Program-made: the position numbers and the translations under genes
Part shown: piece after piece, positions 1 through 7,222 of the stretch
How positions within the stretch are numbered: the first letter of the stretch is position 1
How the letters are laid out: every line of letters starts with the position of its first letter
NCBI RefSeq assembly: GCF_023718305.1
Contig: NZ_QEYO01000008.1
Location: forward strand, 1 to 64,000
Origin: Gramella sp. AN32
GTDB taxonomy: Bacteria; Bacteroidota; Bacteroidia; Flavobacteriales; Flavobacteriaceae
DNA length: 64,000 nt
Direction: 5' to 3'
Notes under the pieces: model-generated
Database searches by the model: none
Seen by the model: only the letters and a program-made list of their open reading frames with translations
What the model was told of the DNA's origin: nothing

Positions 1-141
1 TCCCGCCTTCTGCTTCGGGTAATAAAGGAGGTGATTTACTCGGCTAACCCCTATCTTTCCATTTCCGATGGTGGATCCGGAGGAAAAATAAAGGTATTAA
101 TTGTCTTGATAACATCCCAGAAAATTTTCCCGCCACGGTAG
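1..141 (+). other. Possible 3' end of an unidentified ORF at the window edge
   Basis: Frame 1 is open from the first base to a TAG at 139-141 (46 codons) and reads like protein (SRLLLRVIKEVIYSANPYLS at the start). I do not recognise a family and the upstream part is outside the window. The open frame may be chance. The same stretch could alternatively hold the decayed N-terminal half of the AraC-type gene that follows. Confidence 0.2.
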
Positions 142-197
142 TAATTATATATTGCTATTCTGAAATTACCTCGAACTTGCCATCGGTACTTATATAA

Positions 198-818
198 ATG
201 ATACTTTCATTGATAGAAACATCTGGTTCAAGGAAGCGGCTTATATCCTCGAACTACAACCAATTGCCCGGTGAGATTATCAAAAACGAAGTGGACCGAC
301 AGCATCTGGAACTCATAGCCATGATACTTCAAGAATCGAGAGGGTATGGAGAGGAATCGATTATGCTTATAAAAAGCCTGATGACCAGTGTCCTGGAGAT
401 TTTAATACGAAATATCAAAAAAGGAAGCCATTACGAGGTGGCCGAGACCAATGCAGATGACAGGGCCACCAGGATGCTGACCTATATCAATGAAAATATC
501 AACCAACCGGAATTATTGAAGGCTGACCACCTTGTCAGCACTTTTGCCATGTCACCCACTTCTGTCAGCGAGTTTTTTAAAAAACAAATCAAGATGTCCT
601 TGCGTGAATACATTATAAAGGCGAAGCTAAAATTAGTAGAGATTCGCCTGCTTAAATCTGATTATACCCTTACCGAAATCACGGATGATTTAGCCTTTAC
701 GGATGTAAGCCACCTCTCTAAAACCTTTAAGCGATATGTGGGCATGTCCATACGTGAGTTCAAGAATAATGGGGAGTATAAACTTCTAAAAAAAAGTATA
801 TGTGAGACCAATAAATGA
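198..818 (+). CDS. AraC-family transcriptional regulator, short (possibly N-terminally truncated)
   Basis: 206 residues. The C-terminal ~100 residues (about 90-195) form an AraC/XylS double helix-turn-helix DNA-binding domain: the first helix-turn-helix lies around LLKADHLVSTFAMSPTSVSE with FFKKQ and SLREYIIKAKL, the second around LTEITDDLAFTDVSHLSKTF and ends KRYVGMSIREFK. The N-terminal ~85 residues are helical and contain no cupin sensor domain; typical AraC regulators are about 280-330 residues. A TAA lies directly before the ATG in the same frame, so the gene is either a short form or has lost its sensor half. It sits just upstream of the integrase element, which would fit truncation by insertion or rearrangement. 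Target and ligand cannot be inferred. Confidence 0.75.
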   Translation: MILSLIETSGSRKRLISSNYNQLPGEIIKNEVDRQHLELIAMILQESRGYGEESIMLIKSLMTSVLEILIRNIKKGSHYEVAETNADDRATRMLTYINENINQPELLKADHLVSTFAMSPTSVSEFFKKQIKMSLREYIIKAKLKLVEIRLLKSDYTLTEITDDLAFTDVSHLSKTFKRYVGMSIREFKNNGEYKLLKKSICETNK

Positions 819-986
819 ATGGATAAAATGCAACATTGTTAACCATATTATACTGAATCAAAATTTACTTTACCGGCAACCTCCTTTTTGAAACCATTGT
901 AATCAAACTACCATATTAAATTATAATTTTCTATATTTATTCTTATGCGCGATCTTTAAATTTCAGATCAATTAAATTGATATTTT

Positions 987-1078
987 GAGTCCGATTCGGT
1001 GACCTTTTAAAAGATAAATTTTGAAATAGCACTGTTAACAAGGCATATGGGAAAGAGTGTGCGTTCTGCCACCCCGAC
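987..1078 (+). repeat. 92-nt intergenic repeat, copy 1 (second copy at 33704-33795)
   Basis: Conserved blocks GAGTCYGATTCGGTGACCTT, ACTRTTAACAAGGCAT and GCGTTCTGMCACCCCRAC occur in the same order and spacing (one-base gap) here and at 33704. Blocks are conserved while the spacers are not, as expected for a structured RNA or a protein-binding array. A Rho-independent terminator follows 30 nt downstream here and 4 nt downstream at the other copy. The last block also recurs alone near 3423. It is not a recognisable tRNA or known riboswitch. It may be a small RNA gene or the 3' part of an integration target. Confidence 0.6.
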
Positions 1079-1080
1079 TT
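1061..1080 (+). repeat. att-like 20-mer, left copy
   Basis: GCGTTCTGCCACCCCGACTT here and GCATTCTGCCGCCCCGACTT at 3423-3442 match at 18 of 20 positions in direct orientation and bracket the integrase gene. This is the arrangement expected for attL/attR of a small integrated element. The stretch is also the end of the 92-nt repeat. Assignment as att is inference. Confidence 0.45.
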
Positions 1081-1108
1081 TTTAACATTTCATTAAGAAA
1101 TAAACAAT

Positions 1109-1147
1109 AGGGTAATTATATGATTTTCATGTAATTACCCTTTTTTT
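1109..1147 (+). terminator. Rho-independent terminator
   Basis: A 14-bp stem (AGGGTAATTATATG with CATGTAATTACCCT, one wobble pair) with an ATTTT loop is followed by seven T. It would end a transcript from the AraC gene or from the 92-nt repeat. The stem contains the GGGTAATT word that is iterated beyond the integrase. Confidence 0.75.
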
Positions 1148-1183
1148 ATGCATTAAATTAACACAATTTTACACAAATAAAAC

Positions 1184-1229
1184 GTGAGTTTTTAGTGAGT
1201 TCATGTGTCAATCGTGAGTCAATCGTGAG
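1184..1229 (+). promoter_or_regulatory. Paired GTGAG sites upstream of integrase (candidate recombinase arm sites)
   Basis: GTGAG starts at 1184, 1195, 1214 and 1225, that is two pairs each with 11-bp spacing; the second pair is a direct TCAATCGTGAG duplication. A similar 11-bp pair occurs at 3348 and 3359 on the other side of the integrase. Helically phased pairs on both sides of an integrase gene resemble arm-type recombinase or excisionase sites. Inference only. Confidence 0.4.
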
Positions 1230-1330
1230 CTTATTTTTTGTATCTTGATAGAAGTTGGATGGTCCCATCCACGTATTGTTGATTTGACTTTCGTACCCAG
1301 AATTTTTTGTCTCATTAAAGTCAAATCGTT

Positions 1331-2530
1331 ATGCGTACTACCCAAACTTTTTCTATTTCTTTTTTTACCCGCAAAAAGAAAAACCAACCTGAATCAGCCA
1401 TCCTTTATGCCCGAATTACCATTAATGGTAAAAAGCTTGAAATTAGTCTAAAACGGACCATTGCTGTGGACAAATGGAATCAAGCCTCTAGTAAAATGAT
1501 GGGAAACAGCCCGGAGGGTTTCCAGATCAATAAGAAGATTAACGAGGTCAGGAGCCAGTTATTTAAAATCCATGATGCTTTACAAAAAGAAGATAAAGTG
1601 ATTACCGTAGATTTAGTAAAATCCAGATTTCTGGGAACTGACCAGGAACACACAACCTTGTCCCAGCTGATTGAATACCATGATACGAATATGGGCAAGG
1701 TCTTAAAGTATGGCACCATGAAAAATTATACGACTACTGGTGCGTATTTAAAAGATTACCTAAAGACAACATACCAGAATAGTGATGCTTATCTAAAGCA
1801 TATCGACTACCAGTTTACCCTGGGTTTTGAGAGTTATCTAAGAAATTTGGAGGGATTGCATAACAATGGACTGATGAAGCATATGGAACGCTTTAAAAAG
1901 CTCATGCGGTTAGCGGAAGATTTAGACTGGATCGAAAAGAACCCCACCAAAAGATTTAAACTGCGTTTTGATTCGGTGGATATGGTTTACCTCTCTAAAC
2001 AGGAGCTGGAAAAACTGAAGGCAGAAGAACTGGAAAATCCAACCTTAAGGTTAAACCGGGATATTTTTATTTTCGCTTGCTATACCGGACTGGCTTATGC
2101 CGATGTAAAAGCCTTGAACAAAAACCATCTGCAGTTCGGGATTGATGGCAAGAAATGGATCTATACCCGCAGAAGCAAAACAAACACTTCGGTCAGAATT
2201 CCGCTATTAGAAGAAGCAGAGAATATATTGGACCGGTATAAAGATCACCCAAAGGCAGAGCAAAACAATACCTTGCTCCCCGTATATTCCAACCAGAAAA
2301 CCAATCATTACTTAAAGCAAATCGCCAAAAAGGCGAAGATTAATAAGAAACTAAGTTTTCATACGGCCAGACATACATTTGCCACTACCGTGACCCTGGC
2401 CAATGGAGTGCCCATTGAAACTGTATCCAAATTATTAGGTCACCATAAAATTTCCACTACCCAGATCTATGCCCGGGTGATTGATTCTAAAATAGCAAAG
2501 GATATTGACGGCCTGAGAGGAAGATTGTAG
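1331..2530 (+). CDS. Tyrosine recombinase/integrase of the Bacteroidota CTnDOT-like type
   Basis: 399 residues, full length for the family. It has an N-terminal arm-binding domain (about 1-95, beginning RTTQTFSISFFTRKKK), a SAM-like core-binding domain (about 105-215) and a catalytic domain (about 225-399). Catalytic residues visible are H344 and R347 (HTARH), H371 (LLGHH) and the nucleophile Y380 (TTQIYARV). The box I position normally occupied by arginine is A255 in TGLAYADV; loss of this arginine is known for IntDOT-type enzymes, so activity is not excluded. It would catalyse site-specific integration and excision of a mobile element. No cargo, relaxase or excisionase gene lies nearby; att-like 20-mers and paired GTGAG sites flank it. 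The ATG at 1331 keeps the complete arm domain. Confidence 0.93.
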   Translation: MRTTQTFSISFFTRKKKNQPESAILYARITINGKKLEISLKRTIAVDKWNQASSKMMGNSPEGFQINKKINEVRSQLFKIHDALQKEDKVITVDLVKSRFLGTDQEHTTLSQLIEYHDTNMGKVLKYGTMKNYTTTGAYLKDYLKTTYQNSDAYLKHIDYQFTLGFESYLRNLEGLHNNGLMKHMERFKKLMRLAEDLDWIEKNPTKRFKLRFDSVDMVYLSKQELEKLKAEELENPTLRLNRDIFIFACYTGLAYADVKALNKNHLQFGIDGKKWIYTRRSKTNTSVRIPLLEEAENILDRYKDHPKAEQNNTLLPVYSNQKTNHYLKQIAKKAKINKKLSFHTARHTFATTVTLANGVPIETVSKLLGHHKISTTQIYARVIDSKIAKDIDGLRGRL

Positions 2531-2553
2531 TTTTAAAAACAAGGTTTAAAGCA

Positions 2554-2724
2554 AGCAAAGCAAGATGTGTCATTGTCATGACAATCTTGCTTTGCGCCCG
2601 GAGGTTGCAAAGTTCTAAAAAGATTTAACTTCTGAATTATTTTTTATAAATTAGAATAATCATTTTTACAGTCCTATTGAAAATGATGAAGAGGGAAGTA
2701 CAGGTAACAGCGTACTTCCCCCTT
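2554..2724 (+). repeat. ~170-bp hairpin-bearing repeat, copy 1 (inverted copy at 18296-18465)
   Basis: This stretch is nearly identical to the reverse complement of 18296-18465. It starts with a 41-nt near-perfect hairpin at 2555-2595 (arms GCAAAGCAAGAT and ATCTTGCTTTGC, inner stem TGTCAT/ATGACA), continues through the shared core GCCCGGAGGTTGCAAAGTTC, and ends in a second hairpin (GGGAAGTAC with GTACTTCCC, then a short T run). It begins 24 nt after the integrase stop, so the first hairpin may also end that transcript. No ORF. It resembles a MITE-like or structured intergenic repeat. Confidence 0.75.
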
Positions 2725-3053
2725 TTAATTTACAGTCAACTGATGAACACCCCAAACACTTTATAGTATTAGTTCGGTAGATATGGGGGCTTTAAGTCTG
2801 CTACTATTCACGATGCTGTTTTCGCCATAAACATCTCTTTTTTCATTGCGACCATCGGGAGTAATCAAGATTGTGCCCACAGGCACACATCTTGCATTAT
2901 TTTTTCTTTATGGAATTATGAAATAGAAATTACTGCTGTTGAGAAAAAAGAAGTTCTACTCTCCTCAATTATTTAGATCCAGAATTAAATTCCTATGCCA
3001 AACCCTGGAAATTTAATTTTGAAAAGTTCTAAAATTCAAAATCTTTTTTATCC

Positions 3054-3231
3054 AATTACCCAGCCCAGTAGGAATAGGTGTTTAGATCATAATTTGATTT
3101 ATTTTCTAATTACCCAAAAGTTCAGGTGGGGTAATTAGAGGGTAATATATTTAAACTCCTTAACTACCCAGTTTGAATGGACTGATAATAGGACTTCGGA
3201 GCTATTTGGGTAATTGGGTAATTGGGTAATT
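3054..3231. repeat. Iterated TGGGTAATT words in both orientations
   Basis: AATTACCCA at 3054-3062 and 3108-3116, GGGTAATT at 3129-3136, GGGTAAT at 3140-3146, and three head-to-tail TGGGTAATT copies at 3207-3215, 3215-3223 and 3223-3231. The same word forms the terminator stem at 1109. Possible binding sites for the integrase, an excisionase or a replication protein. Confidence 0.6.
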
Positions 3232-3347
3232 AATATTATATATATTTTTATTTCATGAGCATATAAGGGAACAATACGCAGCAAAATAATTTGTACCTTT
3301 CACTTGTACAGAAGTATCAAATTACTTCAATACGTTCTATTGATGTT

Positions 3348-3363
3348 GTGAGTTAATCGTGAG
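3348..3363 (+). promoter_or_regulatory. GTGAG pair downstream of integrase
   Basis: GTGAG at 3348 and 3359 (11-bp spacing, second one in TTAATCGTGAGTTTT) mirrors the pairs at 1184-1229 on the other side of the integrase. Candidate arm-type site; inference. Confidence 0.35.
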
Positions 3364-3422
3364 TTTTAAAACTTGGGATTACGTGAAACCATATAAATAC
3401 TGGGTGTTTCAGAGCTTTAAAA

Positions 3423-3442
3423 GCATTCTGCCGCCCCGACTT
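3423..3442 (+). repeat. att-like 20-mer, right copy
   Basis: GCATTCTGCCGCCCCGACTT, 18/20 identical to 1061-1080 and in the same orientation. The upstream blocks of the 92-nt repeat are absent here, as expected if only a short core was duplicated by integration. Confidence 0.45.
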
Positions 3443-3532
3443 CTGATGTTTTAAATAACATTAAATAATACCTAAACAAATGATTTTCAATACTTTAATA
3501 GAATTGAGGGTTATTTGTTTTTATTTAAAATT

Positions 3533-3576
3533 ATCCTTAAAGTGACCTAATCGGTCACCTTTAAGGATGGTTTTTT
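3533..3576. terminator. Rho-independent terminator, possibly bidirectional
   Basis: The arms ATCCTTAAAGTGACC and GGTCACCTTTAAGGAT (one bulged base) enclose a TAATC loop and are followed by GG and six T on the plus strand. It lies 65 nt beyond the stop of the minus-strand regulator and could also end that transcript. Confidence 0.7.
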
Positions 3577-3640
3577 CTTAACTTCAACTTACCGGACTTT
3601 TCAAAGTGATTTGACTTTCGTTTATCCCAATTATCAACTT

Positions 3641-4363
3641 TTAAAAGATGAAGAGCTGGTGTTTTTCAACTATTTTATTGTAGATGTCCTTACTAAAAAT
3701 ATAGAGCTGAGCAGGTTTTTTAGAGTTTCCCTTCCTTTTTTCATCCAGAAGAACAATATATTTTTTTCTAAGAACCTTTTTCCGGAAATTTCTGTTATCC
3801 ATTTTAATGTCTAAGATGGCTTCAAATGCAATCTGGAGTTCATTTAAAGTAAATTTATCTGGCAAAAGTTCAAATATCAAAGGCTCAATTAAGACCTTCT
3901 TTTGCAAATATTCGTACGCATTTTTTATAATGTCTGTATGATCAAAACCTAATTCGGGAAGTTGGTGGATAGGGAACCATTCCAGGTTTTCATCATTTAT
4001 TTCAAATAAATTCGCTGTTAAAAGGGATATATAGCCTACGGAAAGTATCCTTGGGTTAACATCCAGTTTTTGCATCCATAATAAATCTTTTTCATTCTTA
4101 ATACGGTCTGGATCCCCAAATGCATTAAACTGTTCCTGATATGCTTGAGTTAATATAACGTATCGCTTGAGAATTCTTTTTGCTGCTTCCCGAAGTGTTT
4201 CGCTTTTCTGAACATAATCACCAGTGATCATCCAGTCATCAATAGTGGTTTCTCCGAGATTCATTTTCAGTTTCCTTTTGGATAGAAGAATTTTTAATTC
4301 CGAATCATCCAACCCAAAAATTACACACTCTAAAGAAACATTGGGGATTTTTCTGAAATCCAT
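3641..4363 (-). CDS. Nudix-like/winged-helix transcriptional regulator (NrtR/AraR type), likely polyol regulator
   Basis: 240 residues. Residues about 1-145 have a Nudix fold (start VSLECVIFGLDDSELKILL), but the Nudix box is degenerate: the usual GX5EX7REUXEEXGU is represented by GDYVQKSETLREAAKRILKR, lacking the glutamates that bind Mg2+. The domain is therefore likely a ligand sensor, not a hydrolase. Residues about 155-240 form the C-terminal winged helix-turn-helix of this family (FTLNELQIAFEAILD, then NRNFRKKVL). In Bacteroidota such proteins control sugar loci, for example the arabinose regulator AraR. It is divergent from the polyol operon starting at 4677, with the promoter and a palindrome in the 313-bp gap. 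The effector is unknown. Confidence 0.85.
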   Translation of the reverse strand: MDFRKIPNVSLECVIFGLDDSELKILLSKRKLKMNLGETTIDDWMITGDYVQKSETLREAAKRILKRYVILTQAYQEQFNAFGDPDRIKNEKDLLWMQKLDVNPRILSVGYISLLTANLFEINDENLEWFPIHQLPELGFDHTDIIKNAYEYLQKKVLIEPLIFELLPDKFTLNELQIAFEAILDIKMDNRNFRKKVLRKKYIVLLDEKRKGNSKKPAQLYIFSKDIYNKIVEKHQLFIF

Positions 4364-4592
4364 TTATCATGCTTTTTGAAAGACAATCATAGATAGTCTT
4401 AATTGTGAACGAAAATACTAATTGAAAACTTTAATCCCAACTAAAAACTTAAAAACAAATATATTTAAACGTGTATACTACGCTTAATAGTGTCATTTTA
4501 AACAATTATATTATTGGAATTATAAGGCTAATTTATTAGCAATAACAGCTATATAATAGGATAAATTTACAATTATATAAAATAAATCATGG

Positions 4593-4642
4593 TGTTTTAT
4601 GAAAATTTGATATATTTGAAAATATATAACGTCATATAGACG
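4593..4642 (+). promoter_or_regulatory. Predicted promoter and operator of the polyol operon
   Basis: TATATTTG at 4611-4618 matches the Bacteroidota -7 element TAnnTTTG, with a weak -33-like TGTTTT near 4593. Downstream, CGTCATATAGACG at 4630-4642 is an inverted repeat (CGTC/GACG) between the promoter and the ATG at 4677. It is a candidate site for the divergent Nudix-type regulator. Confidence 0.45.
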
Positions 4643-4676
4643 CTTTATAAATTTTATTTTAATGTATTAAATATAT

Positions 4677-5462
4677 ATGATGAAGCCTGATAAAAACTAT
4701 ATAAAACAATATTTCCAAATTGGCTTATTTATATTTATAGTTTTAGGCGTTGCTCGTTTTTCCTATGGGCAAAGAGAAAATAGATCGTTTTACGAAAACG
4801 TTTCCTTAAGTATAAATTTAAAAAATATGCACACGTGGCATGGATTCGTGGTTACTCCCGGGGCTATGGTAGCCTCCAGCTTAGATTATAGCTTTTATAA
4901 TAATAAATTTAAAATTGGTGCCTGGGGTGGTTCAAGTTTTAATGGAGAATATATCGAGCTTTCCTATTTCTTAACTTACAATACGGGCAAAAGCTTCAAA
5001 GCTTCCTTAATTAGTCACAATAACTATAGTGGGTGGGAAAATCCAAATATTTTTAGTTGGAATAAATATAATTCTCCAAATTTTCTAGATATCGTAGTAG
5101 AAACCTCAATCTCAGAAAAGTTTCCTTTAGATATGTACTTCTCAACCATCTTATTTGGTCAGGGTGGTGATTTCCAGACTACTCCTAATGGAGAAGTAAC
5201 TAATTCTTATTCTAATTATTTAGAATTAAGATATCCGGTTGTTATTAATGATAGATTAAAAATAACGCTATTTGCCGGAGGGGCTTTCTCCTTCTTTACA
5301 GAAAAAACATTCTACACCAGGCACGATAATCTTGTGAATATAGGCCTGAAGTTACAAAAGAATATTTCCATTTTAAAATATTACAGAATCATTAAAGCAA
5401 AGGCATTTTGGAATCCCGAAAGTAAAAGAGCGGCTCTGGAAGTAAACATTGCACTTTTATAA
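4677..5462 (+). CDS. Predicted outer-membrane beta-barrel protein of the polyol locus
   Basis: 261 residues. A signal peptide (about 1-32, hydrophobic FIFIVLGVARF, cleavage after SYG/Q) is followed by alternating aromatic, glycine-rich segments such as FKIGAWGGSSFNGEYIELSY and LKITLFAGGAFSFF, as in a small transmembrane beta barrel. No TonB box or plug domain is visible, so it is not a SusC-type receptor. As first gene of the operon ahead of an inner-membrane permease, dehydrogenase and kinase, it may be the outer-membrane entry channel for the polyol. I do not recognise a named family. The stop lies 25 nt before the chosen start of the permease. Confidence 0.7.
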   Translation: MMKPDKNYIKQYFQIGLFIFIVLGVARFSYGQRENRSFYENVSLSINLKNMHTWHGFVVTPGAMVASSLDYSFYNNKFKIGAWGGSSFNGEYIELSYFLTYNTGKSFKASLISHNNYSGWENPNIFSWNKYNSPNFLDIVVETSISEKFPLDMYFSTILFGQGGDFQTTPNGEVTNSYSNYLELRYPVVINDRLKITLFAGGAFSFFTEKTFYTRHDNLVNIGLKLQKNISILKYYRIIKAKAFWNPESKRAALEVNIALL

Positions 5463-5487
5463 ACCCACTTTTAAATATAAACCAAGC

Positions 5488-7203
5488 ATGGAAAATACAT
5501 CTCAGCAAAATTTTGATCATTTAAATGAGGAGCAATTACCTGTTCCCAAGTCTAAACTCCATGGCGGTAAGTACTTTGCGGGATTATACGCAGGAGAACA
5601 TGTTGCCGCGACCGAGTTTGTTATTGGTGCTACATTTGTTTCGCTCGGTGCAGGCGTCCAAGATATTATTCTTGGATTATTAATAGGGAATATTCTGGCT
5701 GTGCTCAGTTGGACATTTATTACCGCACCCATTGCGGTACAAACCCGGCTAAGTCTTTATACCTATTTAAATAAGATTGCGGGAGATTCTATGACAAAAT
5801 TATATAACTGGGCGAATGCAATAATATTTACGGTGATATCGGCCGCAATGATTACTGTATCTGCTTCAGCGGTACGCTTGTTATTCGATATACCTGCACA
5901 ATTGCACTGGTACTCCACTAACCTGGGGTTTTTATTAATTGTAGTAGCGGTAGGTGCCGTGGTAGTTTTTGTGGCGATTTACGGTTTTAAAACAGTGGCA
6001 AATTTTTCTGGTATTTGTGCGCCATGGTTATTTGTTTTATTTGTGTCTGGAGCCTTACTCCTATTGCCTGTATTATCTCATGCAGTTCTTGGGGAAACTT
6101 CCGTGGGAAGTTTCCAGGAGTTTTTAAAAATTGGGAGCGAATCTATTTGGAAAGGCGTTACTAATACGGGAGAATCGGGTATTGGACTTTTAGAGGTAAT
6201 TGGTTTTGCCTGGGCGGCAAATAGTATTACTCATTTTGGATTAATAGATATGGCCCTTTTTAGGTTTGCAAAAAAACCATCTTATGGGTTATATACAAGT
6301 TTTGGGATGTTATTTGGTCATTACATCGCCTGGATCGCGGCCGGGATTATGGGAGCTGGTGCGGCAATTTTATTAAAACAAGATGTAATTGCTTTAGATC
6401 CTGGTGATGTCGCTTTTAAGGCACTGGGGGCCTCCGGCTTCATTATAGTTATCGTAGCAGGATGGACTACGGCAAATGCTAATCTTTATAGGGCAGGACT
6501 CGCAGCCCAGGCTATTTTCACAAGCTGTTCAAGAAGAAAAGCCACGATCATAGTTGGTATTTTCACCGTGATTATAGCATGTTTCCCATTTGTATTTTCA
6601 AAAATTTTACCTCTGCTTACTTATGCCGGATTATTGGTAGTTCCTGTGGGCGCTATTGTGTTTGCTGAACATTTTATATTTCCCAAAATAGGGCTCAATC
6701 GATATTGGGCGTATTATAAAGATTTAACTACCAGTAAACCTGCAATAATTTCGTGGATTGTTGGCCTTGTTTTCGGTTTTGCCTTAAATGCGCTAGATAT
6801 TATGTCATTCTATTATTTGTTTATTCCCACCTGGATTTTTACCATAATTTTGTATACCGTATTAGCCAAATTTAATGGTGCTTCTGAAGATTTTACTGAA
6901 GAAATTCAGAAAGAAAAAGAGCTTCAGGAAAATATAAAAAGTTATCAGGAATCTAAATCCAGAAATGATAAGGAACATGTTGATGATACTTCAGTTTTTT
7001 CCAAAATCTTGAAGGGTTTATCAATAATATTTTTACTCATTATTGTAATACTGGCAATAAATACTTTTGTAAACAGCGAGAATCTGGATATTTACTACAC
7101 AAACAAAAACCTCTTCAATACATACGCTTTTGTTGCAACTCTGGGATATTTTATAACTGCGTACTGGGCGTTGAAAAGATCACAAACCTTAAATAAGAAT
7201 TAA
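5488..7203 (+). CDS. NCS1-family (cytosine/purine permease-like) inner-membrane transporter
   Basis: 571 residues from the ATG at 5488; an in-frame ATG at 5449 would overlap the preceding gene and add a non-conserved tail. About 12 hydrophobic segments span residues ~45-450 (for example VIGATFVSLGAGVQDIILGL, ANFSGICAPWLFVLFVSGAL), matching the nucleobase:cation symporter 1 fold. A hydrophilic Lys/Glu-rich stretch and two extra hydrophobic segments (around FLLIIVILAINTFV) follow, which is longer than the typical family. Family members carry nucleobases and vitamins with H+ or Na+. The neighbours here (polyol dehydrogenase, sugar kinase) make a sugar alcohol a more likely substrate; this is inference from context. 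Confidence 0.85.
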   Translation: MENTSQQNFDHLNEEQLPVPKSKLHGGKYFAGLYAGEHVAATEFVIGATFVSLGAGVQDIILGLLIGNILAVLSWTFITAPIAVQTRLSLYTYLNKIAGDSMTKLYNWANAIIFTVISAAMITVSASAVRLLFDIPAQLHWYSTNLGFLLIVVAVGAVVVFVAIYGFKTVANFSGICAPWLFVLFVSGALLLLPVLSHAVLGETSVGSFQEFLKIGSESIWKGVTNTGESGIGLLEVIGFAWAANSITHFGLIDMALFRFAKKPSYGLYTSFGMLFGHYIAWIAAGIMGAGAAILLKQDVIALDPGDVAFKALGASGFIIVIVAGWTTANANLYRAGLAAQAIFTSCSRRKATIIVGIFTVIIACFPFVFSKILPLLTYAGLLVVPVGAIVFAEHFIFPKIGLNRYWAYYKDLTTSKPAIISWIVGLVFGFALNALDIMSFYYLFIPTWIFTIILYTVLAKFNGASEDFTEEIQKEKELQENIKSYQESKSRNDKEHVDDTSVFSKILKGLSIIFLLIIVILAINTFVNSENLDIYYTNKNLFNTYAFVATLGYFITAYWALKRSQTLNKN

Positions 7204-7222
7204 AATACATTATACATATCTT

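Larger units (their letters stand above)
2725..3640. other. Gene-free stretch between integrase and Nudix-type regulator
   Basis: About 0.9 kb without a convincing gene. It holds GGGTAATT iterons, a GTGAG pair, an att-like 20-mer and a terminator, which are listed separately. On the minus strand 2761-2913 is open and protein-like (for example VPVGTILITPDGRNEKRDVY), but has no start codon; it may be a decayed coding fragment of unknown origin. Confidence 0.5.

Noticed and set aside
987-1080. tRNA or tmRNA fragment ending in CACCCCGAC
   Set aside because: I could not fold a cloverleaf or find a T-arm (GGTTCGA-type) sequence before it, and no anticodon arm is present; kept as an unassigned repeat.
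2554-2724. Insertion sequence end or transposase remnant
   Set aside because: No transposase reading frame, and I could not identify a target-site duplication; described only as a hairpin repeat.
3206-3232. Short-period GGGTAATT tandem as a possible CRISPR array
   Set aside because: The unit is only 8-9 bp with no spacers, and no cas genes are present in the window.
3611-3814. 67-codon plus-strand ORF at the regulator terminus
   Set aside because: It lies opposite the well-supported Nudix-type regulator and has no recognisable features.
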